From the NCBI GenBank assembly GCA_009767595.1, contig VSDK01009026.1:530024-594023 (forward strand): a stretch of 64,000 nt of DNA. The letters are read 5' to 3'. Below the pieces are notes generated by a model. The model ran no database searches and was not told the DNA's origin. It worked only from the letters and a program-made list of their open reading frames with translations. Numbering within the stretch: the first letter of the stretch is position 1; each line of letters starts with the position of its first letter. Below, one piece after another: positions 1-12,880 of this stretch. The DNA comes from Symbiodinium kawagutii. Taxonomy: Eukaryota > Sar > Dinophyceae > Suessiales > Symbiodiniaceae. Both the position numbers and the translations under genes were made by a program.

Positions 1-143
1 TCTATCTGTCTATCTATCTGTCTATCTATATCTATCTATCTATCTATCTGTCTATCTATATCTATCTACCTATCTACCTATCTACCTATCTACCTACCTA
101 TCTATCTATTTATCTATTTGTCTATTTATCTATCTATCTATTC

Positions 144-193
<50 letters not shown>
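1..193. repeat. (TCTA)n microsatellite
   Basis: Imperfect TCTA/TCTG/CCTA tetranucleotides from the window edge; the array probably continues to the left. Confidence 0.95.
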
Positions 194-799
194 GCACATG
201 AAATTAATCAGATGTGTATACATGTGTAACCATCATGCATCAAACCTCCTGCATTTGATACCTTTCTTCCAACAAAATTTGCCACCTTTTCTGCTTTTCT
301 CAGCTTGAAGACATTTGCTTCAGCGAGTGGATTTGTTCATGATTGGCCATCAAATCAGAAGAGCCTGTTTGCTTAAAACATCATTAGCCGTCAAAAAACA
401 TAATTTAGCTCTTTACCATCGATTCGTCCATATATTAGTCGTTATTCATCATTGATCTAATAGCGATGTGTTAGGCTACAATTGAAACCACAACTTATTA
501 TCCATGTCAACTAGTAAACCATCCAACCATTGAAACCAATTCTTCATCATAATCAAATTGACCCTTTCTAAGCATATCTAAGCCTATCTAACCATTCCAA
601 TTAATTAAGCAATTCTCCAGTCATTCTGACCACTCTAACCATATCTAACCATAGTTATCTAGCCATCATCTGCTGCATCTCTGAGCTCCCAGCCCTGTGG
701 AGGGCGGCTTCAACAGCTGCACCACCAGATTCTGCTGCCGACGTTGCTGACGATCTCCTGGAGCCACGCTCCGAGACGGAGAAGCTGGTGAAGAAGCAG

Positions 800-1515
800 C
801 TGAAACCAGGGTTTTAGCTTGTGAAGCCATGGTTTAAGCTGCTTGAACCATGGTTTTAGATGGTTAAACCATGGTTTTGGATGGTTAAACCATGGTTTAA
901 GCTGGTTCAACTAGGGTTGAAGCTGGTTTAACCATGGTTTAAGCTGGTTTAACCATGGTTTAAGCTGGTTCAACTAGGGTTGAAGCTGGTTTAACCATGG
1001 TTTAAGCTGGTTTAACTAGGGCTGAAGCTGGTTTAACCATGGTTTAAGCTGGTTCAACTAGGGTTGAAGCTGGTTTAACCATGGTTTAAGCTGGTTTAAC
1101 TAGGGCTGAAGCTGGTTTAACCATGGTTTAAGCTGGTTCAACTAGGGTTGAAGCTGGTTTAACCATGGTTCAAGCTGGTTTAACTAGGGCTGAAGCTGGT
1201 TTAACCATGGTTTAAGCTGGTTTAACTAGGGTTTAAGCTGGTTTAACCATGGTTTAAGCTGGTTTAACTAGGGCTGAAGCTGGTTTAACCATGGTTTAAG
1301 CTGGTTCAACTAGGGTTGAAGCTGGTTTAACCATGGTTCAAGCTGGTTTAACTAGGGCTGAAGCTGGTTTAACCATGGTTTAAGCTGGTTTAACTAGGGC
1401 TGAAGCTGGTTTAACCATGGTTTAAGCTGGTTTAACTAGGGTTTAAGCTGGTTTAACCAGGGTTGAAGCTGGTTGACAAGCTGGTGAAACCATAGTTTTG
1501 GCTATTGAACCGTTG
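800..1515. repeat. 21-bp satellite with palindromic core
   Basis: Tandem copies of two related 21-bp units alternate: one with AAACCATGGTTT, a perfect palindrome, and one with AACTAGGG. They form 42-63 bp higher-order units for about 30 copies. The left edge (800-900) is more diverged. Confidence 0.9.
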
Positions 1516-2343
1516 TTTTAGCTGGTTAATTAAGGATGGCTTGGTGATCAATGAGACAAATGTATTGTTTGTCAACAATTAGTCTGAATGATAATCAAAT
1601 GGTGGTGGATTGATTGTTAACGGATTACATGACCGCAAACATAATATGCAGTATGCTGATCAATGATGTGCTTACTCATGATTGAAAAAACGGTCGTTGA
1701 ACATAAGCACTATTGGCTACTGATGATCAATTCTGGCGCGTATACTGGTTGATCTGAAATGTTTGACATTGAAACCGCTTGTGGCAAATCTAGACTTCTC
1801 AGCCACGAGATGTGCTTGTCAAACCTCATGTCCATCCAAATAATGAACTGATCGTGCCAAATTCTCCACCATGCCAATGCGGCAAAGACTTCAACCGGGG
1901 GCATCCTGGGATTCCTCCTCATCTGTGGCTTTTAGATGCCTTGCTAAAACATTCAGTGGCTCTAAGCAAGCCAGTCATAGTGGCGAATTCATTGAGTATT
2001 GTCATGTAGCAACAGTTGCGGATCACCTGCCACACGGGTCAACTTCAGGACAACTCAGAAACATGTGGCAATGTATGCGTGCTCGAGAGGGGATGGCCAT
2101 CCAAATTGCCAAAGGGATTACAGCAATGGTAGATCCAATAAGGTAAACCGTAAATAGCGGGCGATTTGTCCCAAAAATTGCTGGCTTATTAGGATGGATC
2201 TAAGCATAACTCTTGATCCTATTCCGCCACAGTCAATTTATCATCAACAACCAGCCAACAATCGCACTAACCAGTGTGAACTATTGTCAAACATTAATTA
2301 CGCGTAACCAACCATCAATGAGCCAATATCAGAGGTGAATCTA

Positions 2344-2530
2344 CCATGAATTGACCGTTATCACCCATCAATCACCCATTAATCATCCATTAATCACCCA
2401 TCAATCACCCATCAATCACCCATTAATCACCCATCAATCACCCATCAATCAACCATCAATTAACCGTCATCTAACCATCAATTGCCCTGGTTGACCATCA
2501 ATTCACCCATCAGTTGACCATCCGTTCACC
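2344..2530. repeat. CAATCACCCAT-type minisatellite
   Basis: Tandem, slightly varied copies of an 11-12 bp CAATCACCCAT(C/T) unit, decaying into AACCATCAATT repeats. Confidence 0.75.
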
Positions 2531-2565
2531 ACTCTGAAACAGTAGAATTGCTTCCCCATAGAAAC

Positions 2566-2623
2566 CGCCGCGCTGCTTGAGCACGACCTTCTCGACGCCG
2601 GCGGGGTGCAGCTTTGGGAGCTC
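2566..2623 (-). CDS. Internal exon, unknown protein
   Basis: A TTTCAG acceptor opens QELPKLHPAGVEKVVLKQRG, ending at a GT donor (GGC G|GTTTCT). The plus strand of the same GC-rich island is also open (ETAALLEHDLLDAGG), so the strand is probable only. Confidence 0.4.
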
Positions 2624-3349
2624 CTGAAACGTAAACGTGGCAACTGATTTCCAGCCACTACGCAACTGATACGTTGAAATGATAGCTGAAAGCTTCTTCA
2701 GGTACTTAGCTCTACTTCATCATACCCGGTCCATAGCGGTTACTCCATAGCTAGTTGTTATCATGGCTCCAACCTCAGACCTGTGCAACTGGGCTTCCGA
2801 GGTTGCGCGCTCATGGATGGTTACAGTCCTAGCCTCAATGGGCTACACGTAATGCCAGGCATAGGTTCATAACACAAAACTTGTCAAATTTCAGTCTATC
2901 ACACCAAAAAACTGTTGGAGGTTTATGCCATCAGTGATAATTTCCAGCTAGAACGTGTTGATTGTGGTGTGGTTGCAATCCCTCAGTAACTTTATTGGAT
3001 GTGAACAAATGATCTGGTTCTTCTTGCATGTTCTTTGCTTGGTTGCAAGTTCACAAATTAATAACCATTGTTAGCAATTATCAATCAAAGCTGATCAAAA
3101 CATGGCTTTGTCATGGTTTGTCCCAACATGGTGTACCCCCCAAACTGGCAGTGTCCCCATTCATGACGGTTGTGAAATTGGATGGTTAATAAAGGTACCA
3201 CCATAGCTATAGACAAGGCCAATCATAGCCACCAAACATCTAACTGAATAATCCACAGCTCTTCATTATCTACCCCCAGGTGGATATCGAGCTCGTGAGT
3301 TAGCTAATCCAATCCATAGCATAGCTACCCAGTACCACAAATCCAATGA

Positions 3350-3430
3350 CCCCCCGCTGTGTCCACCGCGCAACCCTTCCCTGATCCTGCGGGCACGTGC
3401 GTTGCAGGAGTGGCGACAGGTTGCTCTTGG
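3350..3430. other. GC-rich exon-like island, strand unresolved
   Basis: A plus-strand frame NPSLILRARALQEWRQVAL is open with coding-like third positions, and minus-strand frames are open too. It could be an exon on either strand. Confidence 0.22.
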
Positions 3431-3483
3431 CCTGGGCCAGGCAACACACCAAAAAGATTTCGAGATCACTGATGGATGTGTTC

Positions 3484-3960
3484 GTAAATGGCAGGGAAAT
3501 GTTAAAAAATGGTAGTTACTGTAAATGGTAGGTAAATGGTAGGGAAATGATAGGGAAATGGTGACAAATGCTGGGTATATGGTAGGTAAATGGTAGGGAA
3601 ATCGTTAATCAATGTTTGGTAAATGGATTTACAGAATTTGTCAATGGTTAGCCAATGTTGAATGAATGCTAACAAATGGAAAATAAATGAATACTACATG
3701 GTTGACAAATGGATGAGAAATGCATTGAACCAAATAGCAAATGGTTCATAGATGGACAAAAAATGGTTGACCAATTGATAAATGCATGGTTAATACATGG
3801 TCAATAAAGGATGATGGTCAACAAATTGATACAAGAAACGTTAGTAGATGGTTAATAGATGGACCAAAATGGTTGATAAACGGACAAAAAAAGGTCAATT
3901 AAAGGCTGATGATGGTAAACAATGATAGTTAATAAATGGTTCATGGATGAAAAGTATGGT
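3484..3960. repeat. Degenerate AAATGGT-rich repeat tract
   Basis: Many diverged copies of AAATGGTAGGG and AAATGGTTGAC-like units at irregular spacing, with no coding signal. The same ATGGTT/AACCAT vocabulary fills most introns in this window. Confidence 0.6.
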
Positions 3961-4377
3961 CGATAATATGATTAGTCATTCTTTGGATTTCTTTAGTATA
4001 ATTTCATAATATGTTACACAGTATGTAGATGTATGTAACACGGTTAATCTATGCTCGTCTACTTTATGAATAAGTAAGAAAGTCAATGGTGATTCAATAT
4101 TGGTGGCAAACCCCTGATGTTCAATGAATTCTCAACTCATTTGTAACACAATTCCAGAATTCATGTGCGGGTGAATGACCAACAGAATCATCTCCGCTGT
4201 ATTTGCGCCTGTTTCGATCATGAACCACTGGCGATGACAAGTTTCAGTAGGTCGGTTGTTTATTGGGTCACAGGAAAGAGCTGCCAGGACCTGAGTCATG
4301 GGTCCCATCATGTCCCACCCGAGCGAGGCTGTTCACATCCCATAGTCCAGCTCTTGGGATCTTCAACTGCTGAAAGT

Positions 4378-4493
4378 CTACTGCCCCACATGAGCTTTCA
4401 CCGTTTCTTGGAGGTCACGGGCCATGCCTTGCACTTCGGAAGTCTCGTTCTGAACCTGCAGCGAAGCCGCCCCAATGCTGGAGCTGATGCTCC
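4378..4493 (-). CDS. Terminal exon, coiled-coil protein
   Basis: After a CTGCAG acceptor the frame reads SISSSIGAASLQVQNETSEV then QGMARDLQETVKAHVGQ and stops at TAG. The Ser/Gln/Ala-rich heptad pattern suggests a coiled coil. The 130-residue plus-strand open frame across the same bases (4165-4557) looks like its antisense shadow. No family is recognised. Confidence 0.5.
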
Positions 4494-5229
4494 CTGCAGT
4501 CAGCTTGGGGATCCAGGGAGGTGCTCACAGCTCAACGAAATCTCTCCCCACCTGTGACTCCTTCTGCTCGGGAGGAAGCTCCCCGCTTTCAACCTTGAAG
4601 TTGGGGGCTTGGAGGCCCCGGTAAAATTGAAATCCCAATGTTTATACTGGCCATTTGGGGTTGGGGTTGTTCATAGTACAGACAGAGTTGTTCGTGGCAT
4701 GTGCTCAAAATGACGTCACATCACTTGAGATGGTCTGTGGCAACAGCAGTGGCTAAGGACCGCCTCATTTCAGGTGAGTTGGCCGGAAGGCATTCGCTCA
4801 GACCCTTGTTGTCTGTTTGTGTCTGAAATCTATTGGTGCAAAACTAGGAGGCTACGTAAGGAGATTGGTTCCATTTTTCTACTGCTCAGGTCATCTGTAA
4901 TTAAGGTTCAAAATTGGGAAACTAAATATGTATTAAAACATGTTTAAGAGTATCTCCAAAGAGGTCCATGAACAAGCCAACAGGGTCCGCTTGGGGCCAT
5001 CCATGATTGCTTTGTCCCTACTACCATCCGCCAAACGAAACCAAGTTTCTGTAAAGGAAACCCACCAGCCATCACAGGTGCACCATGGTATACCACCCTG
5101 CTAGCCATTGTGGGTGTACCAACATCCAAGAAGAACACCAGCCACCCAGGTTGGACGGTGCCAAGGCACAGTGGAAAGCCTTGGACGCGGTTCAGGCAAA
5201 TCCTGGTTCAAAATGGGCTCACAGGTTCC

Positions 5230-6780
5230 AAGGGGCAAGGATTTGATGACTTCGGATCCCCTGGACCATTTAGGGGGATTCAAGGCATTCAAGGGTATAA
5301 CTTTTGTTCAAGGGTATGACATGGTATGACTAAGCTTTTCATACCTCTGATTTGGAAGCCTTGTCGAGTTTGGCAAATCTTACTGCTCCAACTCGATACG
5401 CAGCAAGGTGTCATCTGATCACGATGGAGCATCATGACAGCTTCCATTCGAATTTCCACTTTTTGTCCTGCTTCTATAGGGGAAAGTCAGGATGCATCTG
5501 GTTGCTTTGCCCAGAGCATTTCTACCAGACTAGATGTGTGTGTGTGTGTATGTCATGTGTCTACAACCTGTATATTCTATACAAATGGCAGCAGCCTAAG
5601 GAACCCCTCCTCTGTTTCCGTGCTGCACTACTGACTCCCGAGAGCGAAACACCTCAAGTACTTCTTGATACTAACGGAAACATTGGCTTAGTCAATCAGC
5701 ACCATCCAAATCAAACAGGAGCATCCAAAGCATGTGTTTCATTCTCTGCCAGGGAGTCTCTACAAAAGACTTCTGTTGAACTGAAGCTGTCCTTGATAAA
5801 CATTTGACATGGCAATGCTTGAGAGCCACCCGTGGTCGCCCCTGGTCACCCCTGGTCTGTTCAACCTGAGTCTGAAAAAGCTCGGAGAAAGCCTTCGAAT
5901 TCGGGTCCAACAAACTGGCAACTGAACGTTTTCCACCAGTTTTGGACCCATGCAGGTCCCATCCTATGACCCTCAAAAGCAGCAACGTGCGAAAGGCACT
6001 GCGAGCGAGCACCGCTACTCCTAAGTGCCGAGTCTTTGGCAGCGCCTACGAACTCGCAGAGCCTTATGGGTCAAGGGTGGTTGCAAATCCTGGAAGATTA
6101 GTGGACTCATAGAGACCGCAGGAGCAAAGAAGCAACTGCCGTTGGCTTCCAAAACCAACATGGACCATTTCCATGGACCTTAAAAAATGGACGACTTCTG
6201 TTGAAAACAGTATGAAAACATAGCATTGGAGGGTCCTTGTTCATGTTGGTATGGAGGTCAGCTCCAAAATAAACATGCAAGGTCACCAGCCTTCACAGCA
6301 AGAGGATGAAGAAAACCATGGCTGCCCTGGTGACAGCACATGGCATGTCACATGGGCTCAATCGCGAGGCTCACCCGCGCACAATCGGACATCTTACCGT
6401 GCAAGTGGCCACCGGTTCAGGTGACATCCGCCACACTTTCTTCACGAAAAAATTGCAATCTGCGCTGAAAGTCAGTTGTTGAAGGAAGTGGGCGGTCCTG
6501 ATCAGGGCTCAGAGGTCGGCATCGAACCCAAACATTTCCATTCAAAAACTGGTCGTTTCAATCCCAAAACTGTCAATCCATCACGGGCTGAGGTGAACTT
6601 TTCCGCACCTCAAACGGGTCTCCCGCCGCATGGCAGTGACGCAGCTGTAGGTGTTTGCTCCACCAATGCCATTCAGCTTCGAGCATTGAAGCTGTTCTTG
6701 GAAGCCATTTGCAGAGATATGATTCCTGGCACATCTCAGGCATAGGACTCTGACACATCGCAAGTTCTGGCAGCTGAACA
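5230..6780. other. No supported gene
   Basis: Several medium open frames on both strands (for example 5352-5807 plus and 6012-5692 minus) show neither codon bias nor splice-bounded GC-rich islands. I see nothing else beyond a TGTG tract near 5536. Confidence 0.4.
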
Positions 6781-7078
6781 GATTGAAATTCCATCGCCAA
6801 GTTGCTCAAAATAATGATCTCCAGGTTTTTGGGAGATCACGTTGGTCTCAGGTCCTGAATCCAGCCCCATGTAATCGCTATGGATGCGCATCCACCCAAA
6901 CACACTGCAGTGCTCCTCCACCTTCTCTGAAGCAGGTGTTACCTTGGATGGCACATACGGGAAGCGGAAGAAACCTCCACAGCTCAAGTATTCCTCAATG
7001 AAAACTTCAGAAAAGGCTGCAAATGAAAAAGATCCCTGAACAGCAGCACAAATGAACCATATAGTGGTCTCCCTGAAC

Positions 7079-7178
7079 CTTCACAGCCCCAAACTTCAGC
7101 GGAAACTTGTGCCGAAGCGACCACATTCGAAAGTTCCAAGAGGACTACAGGTAGAAATCGGAGGAGGCCGCGGCCCAT
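7079..7178 (-). CDS. First exon, probable secreted or ER-targeted protein
   Basis: ATG in a GCCGCC-ATG-G context starts MGRGLLRFLPVVLLELSNVV, a good signal-peptide shape, followed by ASAQVSAEVWGCE up to a GAAG|GTTCAG donor. A candidate second exon starts at 6926 (EKVEEHCSVFGWMRIH) in matching phase, but its end is unclear. The gene may run to the coiled-coil terminal exon at 4493-4378; that link is a guess. Confidence 0.42.
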
Positions 7179-7786
7179 GGCGGCAGGGCACGCTAGCCTG
7201 GGGCCAGCCGTTTCCCCGGTAGCTGCGAAGGGCCCGGCTGTTCGTCCACACAGAAGTTGCAACCGCAACGGTAGAAGTGGCGGTTTCTTGATATTGCTGG
7301 CTTCAGATTCAGCTGTACCCCTGGGTCTTTACATCCCAAGAATCACCAGAATCCTGTGTTGTGATCTTGTGGTGATCGTAGGTTCTGAACCCAAATAGTA
7401 TATACATAACACTACTAGCGCCAACACCGAAATGGCCGCAACTGAAGCCAACTGCCCAAATGAGCATCATTGCTTGATTGCGAGCCATGAATTACCAATA
7501 TGCCGATATGTGATGACTATAATTACTATAGAATCATCATATATGACCACTATAGTAATCGGACATCAAATGTCATGTACCATCACTTGTCAACTATCAT
7601 CAACCATTACGATAGCACTATGCAATACTATGTAATTATTTGTAACCCACCAATTGTGATTGTCTTTTCTTTCTCGACTGGCTTGTTAAAAGATGTTAAA
7701 AGACCTGATGGCTCATCGAGTTGAGACGAAGCACATACGCGCCGAAGCCGCAGTAGCGACATTGCCTTGGCTGGCAATCCACTTAC

Positions 7787-7850
7787 CATGGCATCTCGAG
7801 CACACTTCCAATCAGCTTCAGTGGGTTGGAATCGCTTCTCAATGGCTTGC
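7787..7850 (-). CDS. Internal exon, unknown protein
   Basis: The frame IEKRFQPTEADWKCARDAM ends at a textbook donor (ATG|GTAAGT). The acceptor is uncertain; a CAAG just upstream is used here. Confidence 0.38.
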
Positions 7851-8724
7851 AATTGGATTGCTCACCATCTAGGGTGCTGCAGTCCAAATGGCTTTATTCT
7901 TTAAACACATGAGATAAATGGGAACTAATGAATTACATGTTGTTTTCAAAGGTTAGTGGGAAGTGCACCATGGCTGTGGAGGTCTTGTTTATGGACGGAA
8001 CATCGGCACCTGCGCAGCTGCCAAGTTGCGAGAATCCCAGAGCGTTGCATCCTTGGGCAATGCACAGCGTTGCGGCACGAGAACGAGACCAAACTTCCAC
8101 ATCAATCAATACATGAACTGGGCAGGGTACATACCAGTAAGAATGATAGTAAACATGGAGAACGGTCAAATTAAGTGGGGTATGCTTATAATGAATGGTT
8201 GATATAGGGGATCATAATGACCGATAGTAATGATAGGAAATATACCAACTACACAAGGATGCATTGGGTCCGGAAATATCTAGTATGCAAGCAGAGAAAC
8301 AACGAATTTCATTGGTGCAATTACAACTCATTGCCTCAGAAAAATAAACAGAAATCCAGCATAATCCAGCCTTCAGAGTTTTTTCACAGCTCAAAATGCA
8401 GCAACTAGACAGGAAATCACGACAGGACCATCTGTCAGGGCACCCACTTGGGACAGCGCGACCGAGCTACCAAGACCTGGGCATTTCTGATCGAAGGTGC
8501 AAGGCTGCTGGGGATTCGCCTTGTTGCACTCCATCTCCTGAGCTGGGCCGCGACTGGTTGACGGTGGCTGTCCATGAACGTCCCCTTGAACTGGGTACAT
8601 GCCTTTTTTTCGGACTATAGCTTTGGTACCAAAATGTCATGGCCTTAGAGTACAGCTCAACCAACATGTCATGGCCTTATAGAATGGAGATCCTGCCCTG
8701 TAGGACTACAGCTTTGAAGTGAAC

Positions 8725-8793
8725 CGAACGGCTGGGGCCATTCCCACAGCGTCGCAGATAAGCTGCGCAGAAGCCGAAGGCCGTGGCTTCCTC
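8725..8793 (-). CDS. Internal exon, unknown protein
   Basis: A CTCCAG acceptor and a TCG|GTTCAC donor bound 23 codons reading EEATAFGFCAAYLRRCG then NGPSRS. The opposite strand is also open here, so the strand rests on the general minus-strand trend and codon bias. Confidence 0.35.
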
Positions 8794-9215
8794 CTGGAGT
8801 CAGTCCAGTTGCAAACCTCTGATGCATAGTGACTTACATAGTCATTAAGGAGCTATGTTTAGCCATGCTAAATGAATTACATGCTAAAAATGGTTGATCA
8901 TGTAATGGTTATATAATGCTATAGTAAATACAATGTTACAATGTTATAATGTTATATAATGGCTATATGATGGTTGACTAATAATTATCTGATTGCTGGT
9001 TTCCTCTTGTCGCTTTTTGGTAAACCCGGTTGGTGGTTTCAATCACTGTGAAAAATAGTGGTCAACCAAGCATTCCAAACACCAGGGAAAGTGAAACGTA
9101 TATATCTAAAACCACAAACCAGCACACTATTGGCACAAACACATGTGCCGATGATATTGATGATAATGGAAGAATGATCACAACCAAACGCTATTTTTAC
9201 CCTAAAAACTCATGA

Positions 9216-10620
9216 TTGAGGTTGCTATCGGCTTAACAGAGATGGCTGCGATAGTCCGTAACCGATCAGTCACTGCTACTATCGTGACGCAAGCAACCTC
9301 GCGTTGACGTCGATTGCTCCTCATTGAATGGTTTTTCCGAGGGACTCTGTCAAATTGGGTTTCATGTCACAAGTGTTTGGTTTTGTAATATCTATATATA
9401 TTTGTGTGTCTTAAAGACCTGCCAACAAACCTTCTACTGGTCGCTGAATCAGGATTTCCATGTCGTGGATATGCTCATACAATAAAAACTACTATTCGAT
9501 TATATAGACCAATCAGTCCAATCATTTCAAGTTGTTGTCATGTGGTCACGTAGATCGCTGAGCACGATTGAACATGGACCTTCGTCGATAACAATCCACA
9601 TCTAACCATCGATAGTCATCAATCTAATAGCCATCATTAGCCTTCAACTTACCAGCAACTAACCATAATTTCACCGTACATTAATCATCAATATCAAGCA
9701 TTTGCCGACCATCAAGTAACCACATGTCCGCCATACATTAGTTAACCTTCAACTAACCATACCTTGAACATCAATGAGCGATCAACTAACAAACCTTAAA
9801 TTAACCATCAATTGGACGTCAAATGACGTCAGCTACAAGCAATCATCAATCAACTACCAAGTAACCATCGATCAATTGGCCATCTATGGTGGCCCTTGGT
9901 AATCCCTGTACGGTACCCGCACCGGCACCACTTTAGAATACTTTAGAACGCGGCCATTGTCTAATCACTTTTGAACACAGGCATGTTGGGTCACGTTCTG
10001 GGTGTTGGAAAGATGCATAACAGCTTCACCTCTTACCTTCCGGGTCTTGGGGCGGTTGGGATATTGGATTTTTGAAGGGGGCTCGGTAAATGTGCGGAAG
10101 AATGCAACACATGTTTACTTCAAGGTTGACCCGCCTTCACATGCGACCATGTTGAGATTGCTCCAGCTGTCACTAAGTTGTTTATGTTTTTTTTGGGCGC
10201 ATAGGCATGTGGAGGGTTACCTTGCTTCGACTCGAGATTTGACATTTCCTTTGGGGTCTTTCAGAACTTTAGAGTCTTTCAATATATGTATTGGAACGAT
10301 GCAAACTACTTGGGGATGGTGGTGTGCGGTATATGTTTTGCCCTGCAGGATGCGACATGTGACCTTCAAGGACTTAGGAATTAAGGGTTTATATATGTTG
10401 TAAGAATGTGTCCTTTGTCATCCTTTGTCAACAAGGCTCTGGGTGACTTTTGGGCTCGTAGGGGAAAAAGGCTGAGATATTCACCACAAGGCCTCAACCT
10501 AAAACCATGAGTTTTCGAATGAATTTTACGTCCGTGGCTAAAAAACGTAGTACGCGCTGCTTGAGACTTGAGCCATGTGTGACATGTGAACATCAAGGAA
10601 CCGGAGATTCGATTGATTGA
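9216..10620. other. Non-coding stretch with a degenerate dispersed repeat
   Basis: 9.2-9.95 kb is AACCATCAA-type repeat filler. From 10.0 to 10.6 kb, diverged copies of a segment with ATG(T/C)GACATGT(G/T)..CTTCAAGG recur. An open plus-strand frame of 133 codons here lacks coding bias. No gene is supported. Confidence 0.5.
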
Positions 10621-10740
10621 CATTCTGCCAAACACATCCAAACACTAGGGAGCAAAGAGCAGTGAGAAGATGCGAAAAGTGGAGTTGTAAACACGATGCT
10701 GTGATCAGAACATGAACATGTTCCAAAGCGAACCCCTCCC

Positions 10741-10878
10741 TGCACCGCACACCTCCGTCTCCGCAACCTCCCGGGAAGCGTTCGCCGTGAGGTTCGTCTC
10801 TGTGACCCCCCGGGAATAGTTCACCGTGAGGTTCGCTGTGACCTCCTTGGAAGAGTTCACCGTGAGGTTTCTGCATGA
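10741..10878. repeat. 36-39 bp tandem repeat, open in two minus-strand frames
   Basis: About three copies of a unit containing CCTCACGGTGAACT(C/A)TTCC(C/A). On the minus strand one frame reads PHGELF..GGH repeats and another NLTVN repeats, because the unit length is a multiple of three. Confidence 0.7.
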
Positions 10879-11610
10879 ACCTGCCAGGGTCACAGCTCAT
10901 AGCAAAGGCACGGTGATGCTTTCTTCATGGTGAAAACCACCATCCAACAGGGTGGTTTTTGGATGGTTTCATGACTTGATGGTTGATTGGTTTGTCAATC
11001 ATATTTTTCACCATCAAATCTAGCAGCTAAACAGTGCAAAGACTGATCGATTTTAGATGATTATATAACGGGTACCAACAAGGACGCATCCAAGTCTTGC
11101 TTTGGATTAAACTTTCCTGGCTAGACCTGGTTCTTGATTGCCGTGTTCAATTGTTCTTCCTCTTGTTGCTCAATTGTTGTACCCAAACTGGAGTGATCAA
11201 ATAGACCGTGCATGAATCTGCTAATCTTTCTGTGAATATACTTTGCAAATGTTTTGCGGATATTCCACCGACTGTGTCATTTCGTCCACATTAAATCTAT
11301 GGTCAAACTATGTCAAACTCATGGCTACAAAAAAAACAAGTGAACTTCCATGTGTAGGTTTAACTGTTGCGCTCGTCAAGTGCCAGCCAATCTGTCGCTG
11401 ACCATGCTAGCTTTCACAGCCGTGCCTCCAAGGAGCAAGGCAAAAGTACCTCAGCTGCCGAGGTTCGAGGGACACCACAGGACAGAATGGGATAACATCA
11501 TGGGATAACATGATGGGACATCATGGGGCACTGTGGCACCCAAGGTTTTGCCACCAAAGCCGTGAAGATCACCAGCTTCCCCCAGCTTCCCCCAGCTTCC
11601 ACCAGCTCAC

Positions 11611-11649
11611 GATGAACTCCGAGTTGCACAGCGCCCGAAGCATGGCCGA
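11611..11649 (-). CDS. Short internal exon, unknown protein
   Basis: Thirteen codons between a CACAG acceptor and a GTGAGC donor read SAMLRALCNSEFI with GC-rich third positions. The splice sites are strong, but the exon is too short to assign to a family. Confidence 0.35.
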
Positions 11650-11863
11650 CTGTGGTGGCGTCACACGCCCAGAGTGTCAAACCTGGAGCGCCAGAGTCGC
11701 AAATGCGGGAGGTGCAACCACTACCCAGTGGGACATCATGGTGCTGAAATATTGCCCTAGATTTATTTATAAAATGACCAAAATGTAGGGAATTTTTAGG
11801 TAAATCTACTTCACATGGAGTATCTGGGCTAGGACATATATGCACATCTATCCATTGTAACAT

Positions 11864-11963
11864 GGTGGTTTCTCAAAATAGGGGTACCCCTAAATCATCA
11901 TTTAATAGTCATTTATAGCAATAAACTAACCATTTTTTGGGTCCCTTATTTTGAGAAACCTCC
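11864..11963. mobile_element. MITE-like family B copy
   Basis: GGTGGTTTCTCAAAATAGGG at the left and CCCTTATTTTGAGAAACCTC at the right form inverted termini; the interior has GTACCCC and AATCATC as in other copies. Confidence 0.65.
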
Positions 11964-12701
11964 ACATCTATATCCATTATTTTATCATTCTGACATCCAT
12001 TGTTATCAGGAGCAAACATGAAAAAATGGACCTAACACCAGCACTGTGGTAATATCATGTATTGAGTTTGCCTCACCCACCAACCGTCCAAAATAGTATA
12101 TCCATGGGATTTTCTATGATTAACTATGGTTTATCCATATCATCTTGGGAAACAGCCGTTGGTCTTGTTTGCATACCATGCACCTTGACGTTTGCAGCCC
12201 AAATCTACGGGTGCCGCGTTTCATGCGCAAGAACTAGAAAGGTTTTTTTCTCTGGCCTTGACCTGAACTTGATCCATCACTTCAATATTTGCAATCACTA
12301 TAGCAACTAAGCAATCACTAGTAATTATTAATAAATCCAACCATGGGGTTCCACCGTGTTTCTTGGTGAGTTACATCTTGGCTGTTTGCAGTCCCTTTTG
12401 CACGTTTGACCATGCCCTTCTTGGCCAACTGAGCTCCACAGTGACAAGAGACAAATCGACAAAATGGCATTGCGAGCGGACCGAATTATGCTCGAGCCAA
12501 AGCCAGCAGCGACACCCGTGGTAACTTGGTCGCTGAAGAGTTGGATTACCAATGATCAATGGACACTCAACAGTGGTAACTTTGTTGCAGCAAACTCCAA
12601 AAAATCTCCAATAACAATTATCACCCAATAATCTCTCCAATAATCTTCAAGAATCTGCAATCATGTTTTGAATGTGTCTGGGCGCTCATCGTGTGCCTCC
12701 T

Positions 12702-12880
12702 TCATTTCCTCAGGGGAGAGCTCTGGCAACAGCTCCCTGTTCCTGCCAGCGTCAACAGCCGTGTCCAATCAACACGGCACTTCATCGGTGCCCATGGATC
12801 ACTGTGAAGGCTGGCTGAGTTGAAGACTTCTTGGACCAGGAACCAGAACTTCCAGGCAGCGTCACGAACTCCAGAGACTC
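12702..12880 (-). CDS. Terminal exon of an unknown gene
   Basis: After a GCGTAG acceptor, 59 codons run to TGA at 12704-12702: VRDAAWKFWFLVQEVFNSAS, then PWAPMKCRVDWTRLLTLAG and CCQSSPLRK. It follows the UBE2J gene on the same strand but does not join its last recognised exon in phase. It could be the C terminus of that gene through an unseen exon, or a separate gene. Confidence 0.4.

Noticed and set aside
800-1515. CRISPR-like regular repeats
   Set aside because: Contiguous 21-bp units without unique spacers, in a eukaryotic context: a satellite.
10002-10403. 133-codon plus-strand open frame
   Set aside because: Lies in a degenerate dispersed repeat, with no codon bias and no domain.
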